From the NCBI RefSeq assembly GCF_013343295.1, contig NZ_CP049074.1:601501-665500 (forward strand): 64,000 nucleotides of DNA, written 5' to 3'. This document shows, in pieces, positions 10,326 to 20,766 of this stretch (positions within the stretch are counted from its first letter, which is position 1; every line of letters begins with the position of its first letter). The translations under genes and the position numbers were made by a program. A model generated the notes under the pieces. That model was not told the origin of the DNA and ran no database searches. It saw only the letters and a program-made list of their open reading frames with translations. This stretch comes from Metallosphaera tengchongensis (lineage in GTDB: Archaea > Thermoproteota > Thermoprotei_A > Sulfolobales > Sulfolobaceae).

Positions 10326-11843
10326 TTGCCTAACGAATTTTTGATAGATAAGAGTTCTCTGCTCCAGGGCATATCTAGATATGTAGAGAAAAATATAGTG
10401 AACGGAACCTTCTTGATTCACAGATCTCTTATCAGGCAATTGGAGCAGGAGTCGAAACAGGGCTTAGTTACAGGAGACATTGCCCTGGAAGAGATAAACC
10501 AGTTAAAGAACCTCTCTGAGAGATTCCTATTCGCGGTTGAACTCGTGGGGAGGGACTCGGATAACACGGAGCAAGAACTACGGAATTATTGCCTGGAAAG
10601 GGGTTGTACCCTGCTGACTGCAGATGAGCTCCAGAGGAAGATTAGCGAGATGTTGGGTATAAACACAATGTTCCTGGAACCTCTTCCGGAACCCCTTTCC
10701 ATAGAGAGGTACTTTGACGAGAACACCATGAGCGTTCATTTGAAAGAGGATGCATTGCCAAAGGCCAAGAAGGGGAGACCTGGAAACTGGGAGTTCTCCG
10801 TGATTGGGGAAAAACCCATTGCTGGAGCTGAAATTAAGCAGATAGTCTCGGAGATCCTAAATTCAATTAGGTGGACCAAGGGTTCTTTCATTGAGATTGA
10901 GAGGAAAGGATCTACCATTGTTCAGCTAAGTAACTACAGGATTGTAATCACCAGGCCACCACTATCTGATGGCTGGGAGATAACGGTCACTAGACCTGTA
11001 GCTAGAAAGAGGCTGGAGGAATACTCGCTTAATCCAGAGTTGGTCTCGAGGTTGGAACAGAGGGCAGAGGGAATACTGATCGCTGGATCCCCTGGGATGG
11101 GAAAGACTACATTTGCTCAGGCATTGGCTGAATACTACATGAAGATGGGGAAGATAGTCAAGACCATAGAGTCTCCAAGGGATATGCATTTACCTCCTGA
11201 TATTACTCAATACTCCAAGAACTATGCAGAAATTGGAGAACTCCACGATATACTACTGCTTAGCAGACCAGACTACACTGTCTACGACGAGATGAGGAAC
11301 GACGAGGACTTCAGGCTTTACATAGACCTTAGGCTTGCAGGGATAGGGATGATAGGCGTGGTTCACGCTACTACAGCCATAGATGCAATACACAGATTCC
11401 TAAGCAGGGTAGATCTGGGAACCATACCAGGGATACTCGATACTGTACTCTTTATTAACAAGGGAACAGTTGAGAAAGTTTACAGTCTGGAAATGACCGT
11501 AAAGGTTCCTGAGGGGCTCAGAGAGGCTGATTTAGCCAGACCTGTAGTTCAGATAAAGGACTTCCTCAACGATAAGGTTGAGTATGAAATATACGTCTTC
11601 GGGGAGCAGACCATGATCGTACCAGTTGGAAAGTTAAGTATAAACACCGTTGAGAACAGGATAACTAGGGCTATTTCGGGAGTCATTCCAAACGCAGCGG
11701 TTAAGAAGGAGAACGGGGAATACGTTGTTGAGATTCCCAGGGAAGGGATCGCAAGCTTCAACAGGAAGATTAACTCTAAGTTAAGGAGACTCGAGAAAAA
11801 GCATGGAGTCAAGATAAGGGTCAAGCTACAAGATAAGGACTAG
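10326..11843 (+). CDS. pinA: PINA: PIN-domain AAA-like ATPase (Holliday junction branch migration)
   Basis: A 505-residue protein with an N-terminal PIN domain (about 1-125, acidic residues at D8 and D95), a PilT/VirB11-like ATPase with Walker A GSPGMGKTT near residue 255, a Walker-B-like acidic strand (YTVYDEMR), and a C-terminal KH-type domain. In Sulfolobus the family member PINA forms a hexameric ATPase that promotes Holliday-junction migration and binds the resolvase Hjc. The neighbouring gene here is hjc, which supports the assignment. The start is TTG (MPNEFLIDKSS). Confidence 0.88.
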   Translation: MPNEFLIDKSSLLQGISRYVEKNIVNGTFLIHRSLIRQLEQESKQGLVTGDIALEEINQLKNLSERFLFAVELVGRDSDNTEQELRNYCLERGCTLLTADELQRKISEMLGINTMFLEPLPEPLSIERYFDENTMSVHLKEDALPKAKKGRPGNWEFSVIGEKPIAGAEIKQIVSEILNSIRWTKGSFIEIERKGSTIVQLSNYRIVITRPPLSDGWEITVTRPVARKRLEEYSLNPELVSRLEQRAEGILIAGSPGMGKTTFAQALAEYYMKMGKIVKTIESPRDMHLPPDITQYSKNYAEIGELHDILLLSRPDYTVYDEMRNDEDFRLYIDLRLAGIGMIGVVHATTAIDAIHRFLSRVDLGTIPGILDTVLFINKGTVEKVYSLEMTVKVPEGLREADLARPVVQIKDFLNDKVEYEIYVFGEQTMIVPVGKLSINTVENRITRAISGVIPNAAVKKENGEYVVEIPREGIASFNRKINSKLRRLEKKHGVKIRVKLQDKD

Positions 11844-12271
11844 AGGAAGGAGTCCAGGGTTTTGCTAAATTTAGCCTCCACATATCTAATTAGTGCGTCC
11901 AAGTCCTTCCCATTTTCAATAGCTTCCCTGGAAATCACGTAATTTCCACCTTCCGTCTTTTTAAGCTCGTTAAAGGAAACAAACTTCAGAGACCTGGGGT
12001 TCTTAACCGCCACGAATAGCTCACCGCCACTCTTTCTAGAGAACTCCATAATTCCCTCAGCCTGTTCCCTGGTCAAGTATACGTTCCCCTTTGACTTTCT
12101 GCTCTTGACCTCAATGAGCAGGATTACTCCCTCCTTCATGGCTACTATATCTGGGGCAGGATCCTTCCTCTTGCTCCCACTCGCAGGCGACCTTATGACA
12201 GCGAAACCCTTGTTCCTCAAGAGCGAGAGCACGTATCTCTCCACATCTGACCCTCTGCTCTTCCTACTCAT
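11840..12271 (-). CDS. hjc: Holliday junction resolvase Hjc
   Basis: Archaeal four-way-junction endonuclease, 143 codons. Catalytic residues of the nuclease fold are visible: Glu in GSDVERYV, Asp in PAPDIVAM and the E-x-K pair in LIEVKSRK. SPASGSKRKDPAPD is the Hjc signature. The ATG at 12271 aligns with the usual N-terminus; a GTG 9 nt upstream is possible. It is convergent with pinA and the two stop regions overlap by 4 nt. A GTTTAAAG box around 12311-12318 may be its promoter. Confidence 0.94.
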   Translation of the reverse strand: MSRKSRGSDVERYVLSLLRNKGFAVIRSPASGSKRKDPAPDIVAMKEGVILLIEVKSRKSKGNVYLTREQAEGIMEFSRKSGGELFVAVKNPRSLKFVSFNELKKTEGGNYVISREAIENGKDLDALIRYVEAKFSKTLDSFL

Positions 12272-12404
12272 GTCACTCACATGGAATTACAAATTGCTAT
12301 TATTAATTCAACTTTAAACGTTAGGGCTGGCTGAGCTTTAATGGGTTTTTCCTTAAAAATCGCTTATACCAGGATTAGGAGAGTTTATCCAAAAAAGTCT
12401 CTCA

Positions 12405-12423
12405 ATGTAAAATTAAAAAAGGA
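12405..12423 (-). terminator. U-rich terminator after ilvC
   Basis: On the minus strand the ilvC stop is followed at once by TCCTTTTTTAATTTTAC, a T6 plus T4 run typical of Sulfolobales termination. The rest of the 12.28-12.42 kb spacer shows no gene. Confidence 0.45.
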
Positions 12424-13763
<1,340 letters not shown>

Positions 13764-13786
<23 letters not shown>

Positions 13787-15482
13787 GCACTATCACCTGT
13801 TTAAGTTTTCCCCCAGGGGGTAACGTTGGCAAGGCGAGCTCTTCCTTGTCTATTGGCACCCTCACCACCGCAGGGATGTTTTCCTTTATTGCAGTCTTTA
13901 TGGACCTCTCAATCTCATCGTAACTTGTTGCGTTGAAGCCTAAAGCTCCAAAGGCCTCGGCGAACTTCACGAAGTCCGGAGATGGTCCGTAATCAACTCC
14001 CACAACTCTTCTGCTCTGGAATAGATCCTGGACCTGTCTCACTAACCCTAGGGTCCTGTTGTCAAATATGACCGATATGATTGGAATGTGTTCGTCCACT
14101 GCGGTTGCTAAATTGTTAGCAGTCATTAAAAAGGATCCATCCCCGTCCAGATCCACAACAACCTTATCTGGTCTAGCCATCTTAGCTCCCATGGCAGCAG
14201 GTAACCCGAAGCCCATGGTACCCATACCAGTGGAGGATAGAAACGTCCTAGGTTCCAACACTTCCCAGAACACCTCAGACCACATCTGGTGCTGCCCCAC
14301 TCCTGTAGTGACAATGGAATCCCTTGGAATAGCGTTCCTAATTGTCTTCAGGATCTTCCAAGGTTTAAGCTTACCGTCCTCCTCATGGTAGTAGAACTGA
14401 GCGTAGTATTCCCTAAGTTCCTTCGCCCTTTTAACCCAGGCGGAGTTGTCCTTTTTCCTTCCCAAGGCCTTCACGGCGTTAATTATCTCTCTCAAGAGGA
14501 TCTTAGCGTCTCCATAAAGAGGTACGTCAACCTTAAATGCCCTCTCGCTGTCCGTGGGGTCTATATTTATCATGATAAACTTCTTCCTGGTTTCGATCAT
14601 CTCGTCATAGGACGTGAAGGTTCTGTCGCTAAGCCTAGCTCCTACTATAAACATTGCGTCTGACTCTAAGGCCGCCATGGAAGCCTCTGCCCTTCCGTAA
14701 TAGCCCATTGCACCTAGGAAAAGTGGATGGTCGTGGGGGATGGCTGATTTACCAGGTAAAGTCGAGACCATTGGTATGGTCAAAAGTTCTGAGAGCTCTA
14801 AGATCTCCGGCGTAGCGTTGGACCAGACCGCTCCTGTTCCGGCTAGTATGATTGGCCTCTCCGCCTCTATTAGTATCTCCGCTGCCTTCTTTATTTTCAC
14901 TGGGTCAATTAAGGTCCTGAATGGTCTGTATCCCTTCACTTCAGGTTTCTCGGGCCACTTCACGTCATCTATCTTCTCTAGTTGAATATCCCTCGGTATG
15001 TCCACAACTACAGGTCCTGGTCTTCCAGTGGAAGCTATGTAGAAGGCGTTTTTTATCCAAACGGGTATCTCATATATGTTCTTAAGTTGGACTACGTATT
15101 TAGCAGCGTTTGCAAAGATGCCTGGTGTGTCAGCCTCTTGAAAAGCCATCTTACCTATCACTGATCTAACCACCTGTCCCGTTATGGCTACGACGGGTGA
15201 ACTGTCCCAGTAGGCCGTCACCATTCCGGTAACTAAGTTGGTCGCGCCTGGTCCTGAAGTCGCGGTGCACACCCCAGGCCTACCTGAAGCCCTGGCATAG
15301 CCGTCTGCTGCGTGGACTGCCGCTTGTTCGTGTCTCATGAGGACGTGTCTAAGCTCCCCGTTCTGCAGGTCCTCCAGGAAAGCGTCGTATATGGGCATGT
15401 TAGTGAGCCCAGGTATACCGAAGAGTACGTTCACTCCTTCCCTTTTTAAAGAATCAACTACCAATCTAGATCCAGTAGGCAT
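13764..15482 (-). CDS. ilvB: Acetolactate synthase catalytic (large) subunit
   Basis: TPP-dependent enzyme joining pyruvate with pyruvate or 2-oxobutyrate (EC 2.2.1.6), 572 codons. The activating Glu is in RHEQAAVHAADGYAR (about residue 52) and the TPP/Mg motif is LDGDGSFLMTANNLATA near residue 440. The ATG is preceded by an AGGTGG Shine-Dalgarno 6 nt upstream, so it is not leaderless. It heads the ilvBNC operon. Confidence 0.96.
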
Positions 15483-15695
15483 ACAAAACCACCTTTATAC
15501 AACTCGATACAACTAACGTGAAATTGCATGAAAACCTCAACTTTGGAAAAACTATCAGACTTGGAGGGTATGACCACCTATCATCTTTTTCACAAGTGTA
15601 GTGGAAAGAACCAAGGCTTTTAAACTTTATCATATAGTTTTTAATTCTAGTTGGTTTAGCCGTGAATGTTTAATCAGGCTAATTGGATGCCTAGT

Positions 15696-15737
15696 GATCT
15701 TTTAGAAGATCCTTTAAAAATGTTATGACATTTTTTG
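15696..15737 (-). terminator. Hairpin/T-tract terminator after the HAD phosphatase gene
   Basis: On the minus strand, downstream of the phosphatase stop, AAATGT-CATA-ACATTT followed by T residues forms a terminator-like hairpin (15716-15737). A perfect GATCTT-TTAG-AAGATC inverted repeat follows at 15696-15711. The remainder of the 15.48-15.76 kb spacer holds no gene. Confidence 0.5.
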
Positions 15738-15762
15738 TAAATAATCTTCAAATACTTCAACT

Positions 15763-16242
15763 TTATACCTTAGAAATAATTTCTAAGTGGTCGCTTATAT
15801 CCTTCCACATTTCCAAGCAGTTAACCTTACCTACGTAAATCCAGACGTTACCGAAATGGGCTCTCCTATCGTCTACAAATAAAATTTCCTCAGGTTTCAG
15901 GTTCAGATTCCTCTTCCTAAATTCCCTTATTATCTCGCTTATCATAACAAATTTGTAGGGATAGTCTCTAGACACGATTAGGTCAAAGTAGTCATAAAGT
16001 TCCAGTGCCTTGAGGACCTTGTCAGTCTTATGCGGGAAGTTCCATGTGGCCATGGCTAACCTCACCCCTCTCCTCCTCAGTTCCTCTAAGGTCTTCCTCA
16101 CGTTAGGGAAGAGAGATAATGTTCTACCCTTGCTGTCTACGACAACGTCCCTACCAGCAAGGGTGAGAGGGTCTTGAAATTCAGAAATGTTGTAATGATC
16201 CCATAAAGTTTTGTCCGCATCAAATATTACTAGTTTTATCAT
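15763..16242 (-). CDS. HAD-family phosphatase, magnesium-dependent phosphatase-1 type
   Basis: About 159 residues from the ATG at 16242 ([17 protein letters not shown]). The catalytic D-x-D-x-T motif with following LW is characteristic of the MDP-1/acid phosphatase branch of the HAD superfamily. Motif II is seen as [11 protein letters not shown] and motif III/IV as [13 protein letters not shown]. The open frame extends 45 nt upstream but that adds a non-conserved tail inside the preceding gene. It overlaps the GTPase gene by 23 nt. The substrate is not predictable. Confidence 0.85.
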   Translation of the reverse strand: MIKLVIFDADKTLWDHYNISEFQDPLTLAGRDVVVDSKGRTLSLFPNVRKTLEELRRRGVRLAMATWNFPHKTDKVLKALELYDYFDLIVSRDYPYKFVMISEIIREFRKRNLNLKPEEILFVDDRRAHFGNVWIYVGKVNCLEMWKDISDHLEIISKV

Positions 16243-17017
16243 CTTCGAAACCCTTTGGTTTAGTGTAGTAAACAATCTTACCCTCATGGAAGTCCCTTAT
16301 AAGTTGTACTGCCGCCTGATCAACGTTAGGCTCCCTGTCCTTTCTGAATATCCAACCTCTCTTTAACGCTATCTTCTCTAAGAGGTCCAATGGGGTGGAG
16401 AACTCCGTACCGTAAGCCTGGGTGAGCGACCCCTTGTTGAACCTAGATATCCTTTCGATGAGTGCCATTGCCACTTTCAACGGGTCCTCAAGGTCTTCAG
16501 GCTTACTCCCCCTTATTGCTCGTTCTAGAGGGTCTCCATCAGGTGGGATGATGCCTGGGGTGTCTATAGCGTATATCCTGGAGTCTATTCTAACGATTTG
16601 GAGAGCTTTGGTGAATCCTGTACTCATGGGAACAGAAGAGGTTGACGCTGCGTGTCTCCCTTTTAGGACGTTGATCACCGAGGACTTTCCGGTTTTGGGG
16701 TAGCCAATAACCCCAACAACCCCTGTTCTCCCTCTCAGGGACTCCTTTATGACGTTCCTCAGGAACTTAGTCCCCTGGTGCTCCCTGCTGGATACGAAGA
16801 CGCATTTAAACCCCTGCATCTCGTAAAAGTCCTTCCACCCCTTCAAGACGTCTAACGGGACCAGATCTCCTTTGTTTAAAACAAGGATGATAGGCTTACC
16901 ACTTCCCTTCACGATCCTCTCAATCCTCCTTGACCTAGTCAGTTCTGGTTCCCTGGAATCTAGGACTTCCAGAATCACATCGGACCTCTTAATGACCGAC
17001 TTTAGTATGCTCAGCAT
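16220..17017 (-). CDS. Circularly permuted GTPase (YlqF/Lsg1/Nog2-like)
   Basis: A 265-residue GTPase with permuted motifs: G4 NKGD (about residue 48) precedes G1 GYPKTGKSS (about residue 104) and G3 DTPG (about residue 152). This order defines the YlqF/YawG family, which act in ribosome assembly, usually of the large subunit. It lies upstream of the HAD phosphatase and is divergent from an unknown gene. A TTATAA-like box about 26 nt upstream suggests a leaderless mRNA. Confidence 0.9.
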   Translation of the reverse strand: MLSILKSVIKRSDVILEVLDSREPELTRSRRIERIVKGSGKPIILVLNKGDLVPLDVLKGWKDFYEMQGFKCVFVSSREHQGTKFLRNVIKESLRGRTGVVGVIGYPKTGKSSVINVLKGRHAASTSSVPMSTGFTKALQIVRIDSRIYAIDTPGIIPPDGDPLERAIRGSKPEDLEDPLKVAMALIERISRFNKGSLTQAYGTEFSTPLDLLEKIALKRGWIFRKDREPNVDQAAVQLIRDFHEGKIVYYTKPKGFEDDKTSNI

Positions 17018-17051
17018 TTGCTTTATTTTGGATAAGCCAGAATTATAACGT

Positions 17052-18005
17052 ATGACAGTGAATTTCGTTACGTTCGACGAGGGTGAAATAGGAGGCTACG
17101 TTGACCATCAGAGCTCTGTGAAGTCAGCAATTCTAGGTTCCACGTTTAACGAACATACCTTCAACTTTTACGTTGAACATAAACCGGTAAAGGGTTACTT
17201 GGTCATAGTTACCGAATCCCCTCCTGAGTTCATTAAGTGGAGACTTTGGCTCAACAACTTCTCCTTGACAAAGGAGTTCAAACCCAACCTTAGTTTCTCA
17301 GGTGAAAGTAAGAAGGAAACCAGCTTCCATATTTTCGACGTAACCCATCTCATTACCAGCGGAAAGAACGAGCTGACAATAAGTTATAATGGAGCTAGGT
17401 CTTTGGCAGTTAAGGTCGTCAGCGTGGTCTCCATCATTGAGGCAACTGGTTTCCACACCGCATACTCGTTGAGGGGAGGCTACCTTCAGCTCAGACCGGG
17501 AGACCAAATAGAGCTGAAGTCCCTAGGGAGAAACTACATAGTGTTAAAGGGGAACTTGAGGGAGCAAGTTAGGATAATGAACGGAAAGAACTTTGACGAC
17601 CTGATTGAGCTCAATCATGAGTGCGAGGAGGTCGAGCCTGAGAGTGAAGGTATAGTAAAGGTACTCAATGTGACGGAAGCCTCCAAGGCTTCAGTACAAC
17701 TTCTTTTGCACTACACCTACAAGTCAGAAGCACCTGCGCTGGACTTTGACCTCATACCCAACGTAATTGGTAACGTCCTACAGATAAGGATAGTGAACAC
17801 GGGAGAGGTCGATATCGAGAAAGTAACGTTAAACGTCATGGTCAACGGTGTAACTGCTAGCTTTAGGACCATCACTAACGTGGGAAAGGGGAGGGATGCC
17901 GTTTGTGAGGTCCAGATCCCACCCAGGAAGGGGAACGTTCTAATAAGGGCGGTCGGAATAAAGGCTGGGCTAAGGAGGATACTAGATAAGGAATTGGATA
18001 GGTAA
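17052..18005 (+). CDS. Conserved hypothetical protein, beta-rich, 317 aa
   Basis: I do not recognise this family. The 317-residue product begins [16 protein letters not shown] and has no signal peptide or membrane helix. Predicted strands dominate, and residues about 225-315 read like an immunoglobulin/CARDB-type beta sandwich ([20 protein letters not shown]). The first half may form a second beta domain. It is divergent from the GTPase and converges with the UbiA gene, overlapping its end by 24 nt. It is probably cytosolic. Confidence 0.75.
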   Translation: MTVNFVTFDEGEIGGYVDHQSSVKSAILGSTFNEHTFNFYVEHKPVKGYLVIVTESPPEFIKWRLWLNNFSLTKEFKPNLSFSGESKKETSFHIFDVTHLITSGKNELTISYNGARSLAVKVVSVVSIIEATGFHTAYSLRGGYLQLRPGDQIELKSLGRNYIVLKGNLREQVRIMNGKNFDDLIELNHECEEVEPESEGIVKVLNVTEASKASVQLLLHYTYKSEAPALDFDLIPNVIGNVLQIRIVNTGEVDIEKVTLNVMVNGVTASFRTITNVGKGRDAVCEVQIPPRKGNVLIRAVGIKAGLRRILDKELDR

Positions 18006-18824
18006 GCTTCCCAGGGCGAAGGCTACCATGCCCAAAAAGGCGGAGACTTTGAGATAAGATCTGGCCTTGCTTGCGCCTTCCTCGCTGGTTTGGGAAACTA
18101 ATGCCCGCGAGGTTACGTACAGGAAAGGTATCAGGAGTACCCCATATAGTATGTTGAAGCCAAGTATCAGAGGTGCTGGCGAGGTGACCTCAGTTATGAG
18201 TAAAGTTATCCGGGCTATTTGCCACGCCCTGGCTATCCCATTAGTTGTGGCTAAAGTCCTCACCCCGTGCGCCATATCCCCCCTGTAGTCCTCTACTCCC
18301 TTAATGATCTCCCTGGCTAAAGTAAGTAGGAATGTGTAAAGGACCGGGATCCATATCCTCTGAATCCAGAAGCCCGAGTGGTAGGAGAGGCCGCCGTAAA
18401 AGAGGGACAATGCGGTCGTAGATGCCACAATTAAATTACCGTAAAGCCCTGTCTTTTTCAGATCCCTAGCGTAAATAACTAGGGCTACACTGGTCAAAAG
18501 CGCCACCAAGAACTCATAGAGGCCCTGAAAAATGGCTATGACGGTCCCCAGCCCCATCAAGGCATACGATAGGGCAGTAGCAGTCCCCACTGAGACTGAG
18601 CCTGAAGGAATTGGCCTATCGGGTTTGTTTATTTTATCTATCTCAACGTCATACACGTCGTTGATGGCATACCCCCCTGCTGAGACCAACGCTACAACGA
18701 CTATAGCCTCGACTATCTCCAAGAGGTTGAACTTCCACATTGACGATACTACGTACCCTGTAAAGGCTCCAAGACTAGCCCCAATAACGTTGTGAATCCT
18801 GACGAGCCTTAGAAATGCATTCAA
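17982..18824 (-). CDS. ubiA: UbiA-family prenyltransferase (digeranylgeranylglyceryl phosphate synthase)
   Basis: Membrane prenyltransferase of about 280 residues, most likely the enzyme adding the second geranylgeranyl chain in archaeal ether-lipid synthesis (EC 2.5.1.42). The first Asp-rich motif is [17 protein letters not shown] (about residue 65) and the second is [16 protein letters not shown]. About eight hydrophobic helices are present. The TTG at 18824 ((M)[14 protein letters not shown]) fits the family N-terminus and has a TTTTATTT box about 26 nt upstream. A TTG at 18851 and further upstream codons are possible but overlap the divergent gene. Confidence 0.88.
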   Translation of the reverse strand: MNAFLRLVRIHNVIGASLGAFTGYVVSSMWKFNLLEIVEAIVVVALVSAGGYAINDVYDVEIDKINKPDRPIPSGSVSVGTATALSYALMGLGTVIAIFQGLYEFLVALLTSVALVIYARDLKKTGLYGNLIVASTTALSLFYGGLSYHSGFWIQRIWIPVLYTFLLTLAREIIKGVEDYRGDMAHGVRTLATTNGIARAWQIARITLLITEVTSPAPLILGFNILYGVLLIPFLYVTSRALVSQTSEEGASKARSYLKVSAFLGMVAFALGSLPIQFLI

Positions 18825-18867
18825 GATAAGGTTAAATCCATTAAGTGACAAATAAAATTGAGGGACA

Positions 18868-19074
18868 ATGGGGGAAACCACAAACAAGGACATCGAGGTG
18901 GCAAAGAAGTATTTCGTCACTAACGTTTCGGTTGGGGAAATTGCAGCAGTTAGGGATCTGAAAGCCCTTGGAGTAAAGGAGCCGGAGAGAGTAATTGCGG
19001 AGTTGTTGAGGATGAACGTGATAGTGAAGGGCGACGGGTGTTATAATCTCCTGAGGGAGAAGAGGAAGGTGTGA
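18868..19074 (+). CDS. Small conserved protein with winged-helix-like tail, 68 aa
   Basis: A 68-residue protein ([17 protein letters not shown]) of three predicted helices and a short C-terminal hairpin ([14 protein letters not shown]) resembling a minimal winged helix. The function is unknown. It is divergent from the UbiA gene and convergent with the geranylgeranyl-reductase-like gene, overlapping its last 34 nt. The coding appearance is good but the family was not recognised. Confidence 0.65.
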   Translation: MGETTNKDIEVAKKYFVTNVSVGEIAAVRDLKALGVKEPERVIAELLRMNVIVKGDGCYNLLREKRKV

Positions 19075-19931
19075 AAGTCAAACTCTCTGTCTACCCTAAT
19101 GGTCCTTCCATGTAGCAACCTGAGAGCTAGGAGGTCTATCCTCCACGTCCTCTGAAGAATTTCGGTTAACAGGTACTGTCTCTCTATCTCCTTCTTTATT
19201 TTCCTGGAATTGGAAAAGTTCTGTAAGAGCTCCGCTATCCCGAAAATTCCTCCACCTGTAAACGTTTTTATTAAACCAGTTCGATCTCCTATTGCTGGTA
19301 CGGACAGCTGGATTGGTTTAACCCTAGGTATTCCGCCACCATGGACGCTCAACCTCCTCTTCTCCACAGCAGGGACGAAAGGTCTAGGGTCTCCTAGGGA
19401 GAGTGCTCCCACTAGGGCTTTATCAGGTAGGGGTACGATCCAACCGAAACCAGCAGGATTCCTAGGGTCAAGGGTCACAAGAATCTCATCTAGATTCAAA
19501 GGTTCCGTAACGTACTCCATTGCCTTTACCCACTTGGCCTTACCCTTCCATCCAGATGCGTCGAACACTTTACCTGTATACTTGGTCCCTCTGACCATAA
19601 CCTCGCCTTCACCCTTGATTGTGGCGTCGGCGGGTCTAACGACGTTCAGTTCAGAACTTAACCAAATTTCTAGCTTCTCCCTGTTTAGCCTGACGAAATC
19701 CCCTTCAATGAAAACTTCCCCCCGCCCATCGACTACCCTAATGGACTTAAACTCCCTGTCCACGAACTCCTTAGATAGACCCAATTTGATGAAGGTACCT
19801 CTACTTATGATGCCCGTGCACTGCTTTCCAGGGGCACGCCTCCTGTCAAAAATGAGAGGGTTAAGATCCCGGAATTTTAACCCCAGAAGAAGTCCAGCTA
19901 TTCCTCCTCCTACAATTAGAACTCCGATGAT
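19041..19931 (-). CDS. Geranylgeranyl-reductase-like FAD oxidoreductase with near-cognate (ATC) start
   Basis: FAD-dependent reductase of the geranylgeranyl reductase family, about 297 residues, shorter than typical archaeal GGRs (about 400-450). The N-terminus has the dinucleotide loop VGGGIAG, the ribose-binding acidic residue (PLIFDRR) and the GGR cysteine in KQCTGIIS. All of these lie upstream of the first canonical start, a TTG at 19784. The frame opens at 19931 after TAG with ATC ATC GGA; GAGG lies 7 nt before the first ATC. The gene overlaps the speD end by 16 nt. An ATC start, or less likely a frameshift from speD, is inferred. Its role in saturating isoprenoid chains is family-based. 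Confidence 0.8.
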   Translation of the reverse strand: MIGVLIVGGGIAGLLLGLKFRDLNPLIFDRRRAPGKQCTGIISRGTFIKLGLSKEFVDREFKSIRVVDGRGEVFIEGDFVRLNREKLEIWLSSELNVVRPADATIKGEGEVMVRGTKYTGKVFDASGWKGKAKWVKAMEYVTEPLNLDEILVTLDPRNPAGFGWIVPLPDKALVGALSLGDPRPFVPAVEKRRLSVHGGGIPRVKPIQLSVPAIGDRTGLIKTFTGGGIFGIAELLQNFSNSRKIKKEIERQYLLTEILQRTWRIDLLALRLLHGRTIRVDREFDFHTFLFSLRRL

Positions 19932-20287
19932 CTATCAGCCTCATTTATCCTGAAACGTTTCGCCTTAAGTTCCTTTGTGATGTAGTTGAAGGCTCTCCTG
20001 GGGTCTGTATGGCTACCGCAGGAGTAAACATCGACCGTGGCAAATCCGTGCTCAGGCCAGGTATGTATGGTAACGTGGCTTTCTAGAACTATTGCTACAA
20101 CGCTTACTCCTTCGCCAATCTTCCATGCCTTTACGTCAAGTAACGTCATGTTTCCCTCCCTCACTGCACCAGTGGCAATCTCCTTTAATCTCTCAGGATC
20201 CTTCAAAGTTTCAATGTCACACTCGTAAAGGTTGCCAAATACTTCCTTTCCGACTACTCTAGGTGAATCTCTTAACTCTACCCCCAT
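19916..20287 (-). CDS. speD: S-adenosylmethionine decarboxylase proenzyme (arginine decarboxylase paralogues cannot be excluded)
   Basis: Pyruvoyl-dependent decarboxylase of the SpeD family, 123 residues from the ATG at 20287. The self-cleavage site is Glu-Ser at about residues 69-70 in [13 protein letters not shown], the Ser becoming the pyruvoyl group. The Cys of VDVYSCG is the catalytic acid. Crenarchaea carry two paralogues, one acting on AdoMet and one on arginine; they cannot be separated here by eye. The product would feed spermidine/thermospermine or agmatine synthesis. A GGTGA sits directly before the start. It is followed by the overlapping reductase gene. Confidence 0.88.
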   Translation of the reverse strand: MGVELRDSPRVVGKEVFGNLYECDIETLKDPERLKEIATGAVREGNMTLLDVKAWKIGEGVSVVAIVLESHVTIHTWPEHGFATVDVYSCGSHTDPRRAFNYITKELKAKRFRINEADRSSEF

Positions 20288-20293
20288 CACCTT

Positions 20294-20363
20294 TTGACCC
20301 CCCGTTTATATACCCCTATACCTAATCATATTTAAACTTATCCTACTCAACCCGGGGGGTTAA
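20294..20363. promoter_or_regulatory. Inverted repeat flanking the speD promoter
   Basis: The arm TTGACCCCCCG (20294-20304) and its near-complement CGGGGGGTTAA (20353-20363, 10 of 11 matching) bracket two TATA-like boxes on the minus strand, TTTAAATAT (about 20325-20333) and TATATAAA (about 20305-20312). A third C6 run lies at 20403-20408. The symmetry around the promoter suggests an operator. This is inferred from symmetry alone. Confidence 0.4.
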
Positions 20364-20475
20364 TAAAGGAGAATCGTTCAATTTTAATGAAGACTTTTAT
20401 ATTCCCCCCTTAGCTGTCGAAGAAAATAGTCAGAAATTTAACGGAGAAAGAAGTAAAGTGAAGTATCGATGAAAT

Positions 20476-20766
20476 TTGCCAATTAGGAGAGTTGTCCTTG
20501 ACGTCTTGAAACCAATAAGGGGGTCCTCAATTGTGGATCTCGCGGAAAAACTCGACAACTTGCCTGGAGTGGAAGGTGTTAACATAAGCGTAACCGATAT
20601 GGACGTAGAGACCATGGGCTTGTCCATTGTGGTTGAGGGGACTGACGTTAATTTCAAGCAGGTCCAAGAGGTACTTGAAGGGGAAGGGTGCGCAATCCAC
20701 AGTATAGATGAGGTAGCCAGCGGTAAATCCCTGGTAGAAGGGCGACGTCCCAATGATATGCGATGA
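20476..20766 (+). CDS. DUF211 family protein
   Basis: A 96-residue ferredoxin-like-fold protein of the archaeal DUF211 family, recognised by [13 protein letters not shown] at the start, the VEGVNISV strand and the IHSIDEV stretch near the end. Biochemical function is unknown. The start is TTG at 20476; a five-codon ATG reading frame (20469-20486) overlaps it out of frame. A TTTTATATT box at about 20393-20401 is the likely promoter. It overlaps the tRNA thiolase gene by 14 nt. Confidence 0.88.
   Translation: MPIRRVVLDVLKPIRGSSIVDLAEKLDNLPGVEGVNISVTDMDVETMGLSIVVEGTDVNFKQVQEVLEGEGCAIHSIDEVASGKSLVEGRRPNDMR

Noticed and set aside
19784-19784. TTG as the start of the geranylgeranyl-reductase-like protein
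   Set aside because: It would remove the FAD-binding loop and the conserved cysteine, which are intact in frame upstream.
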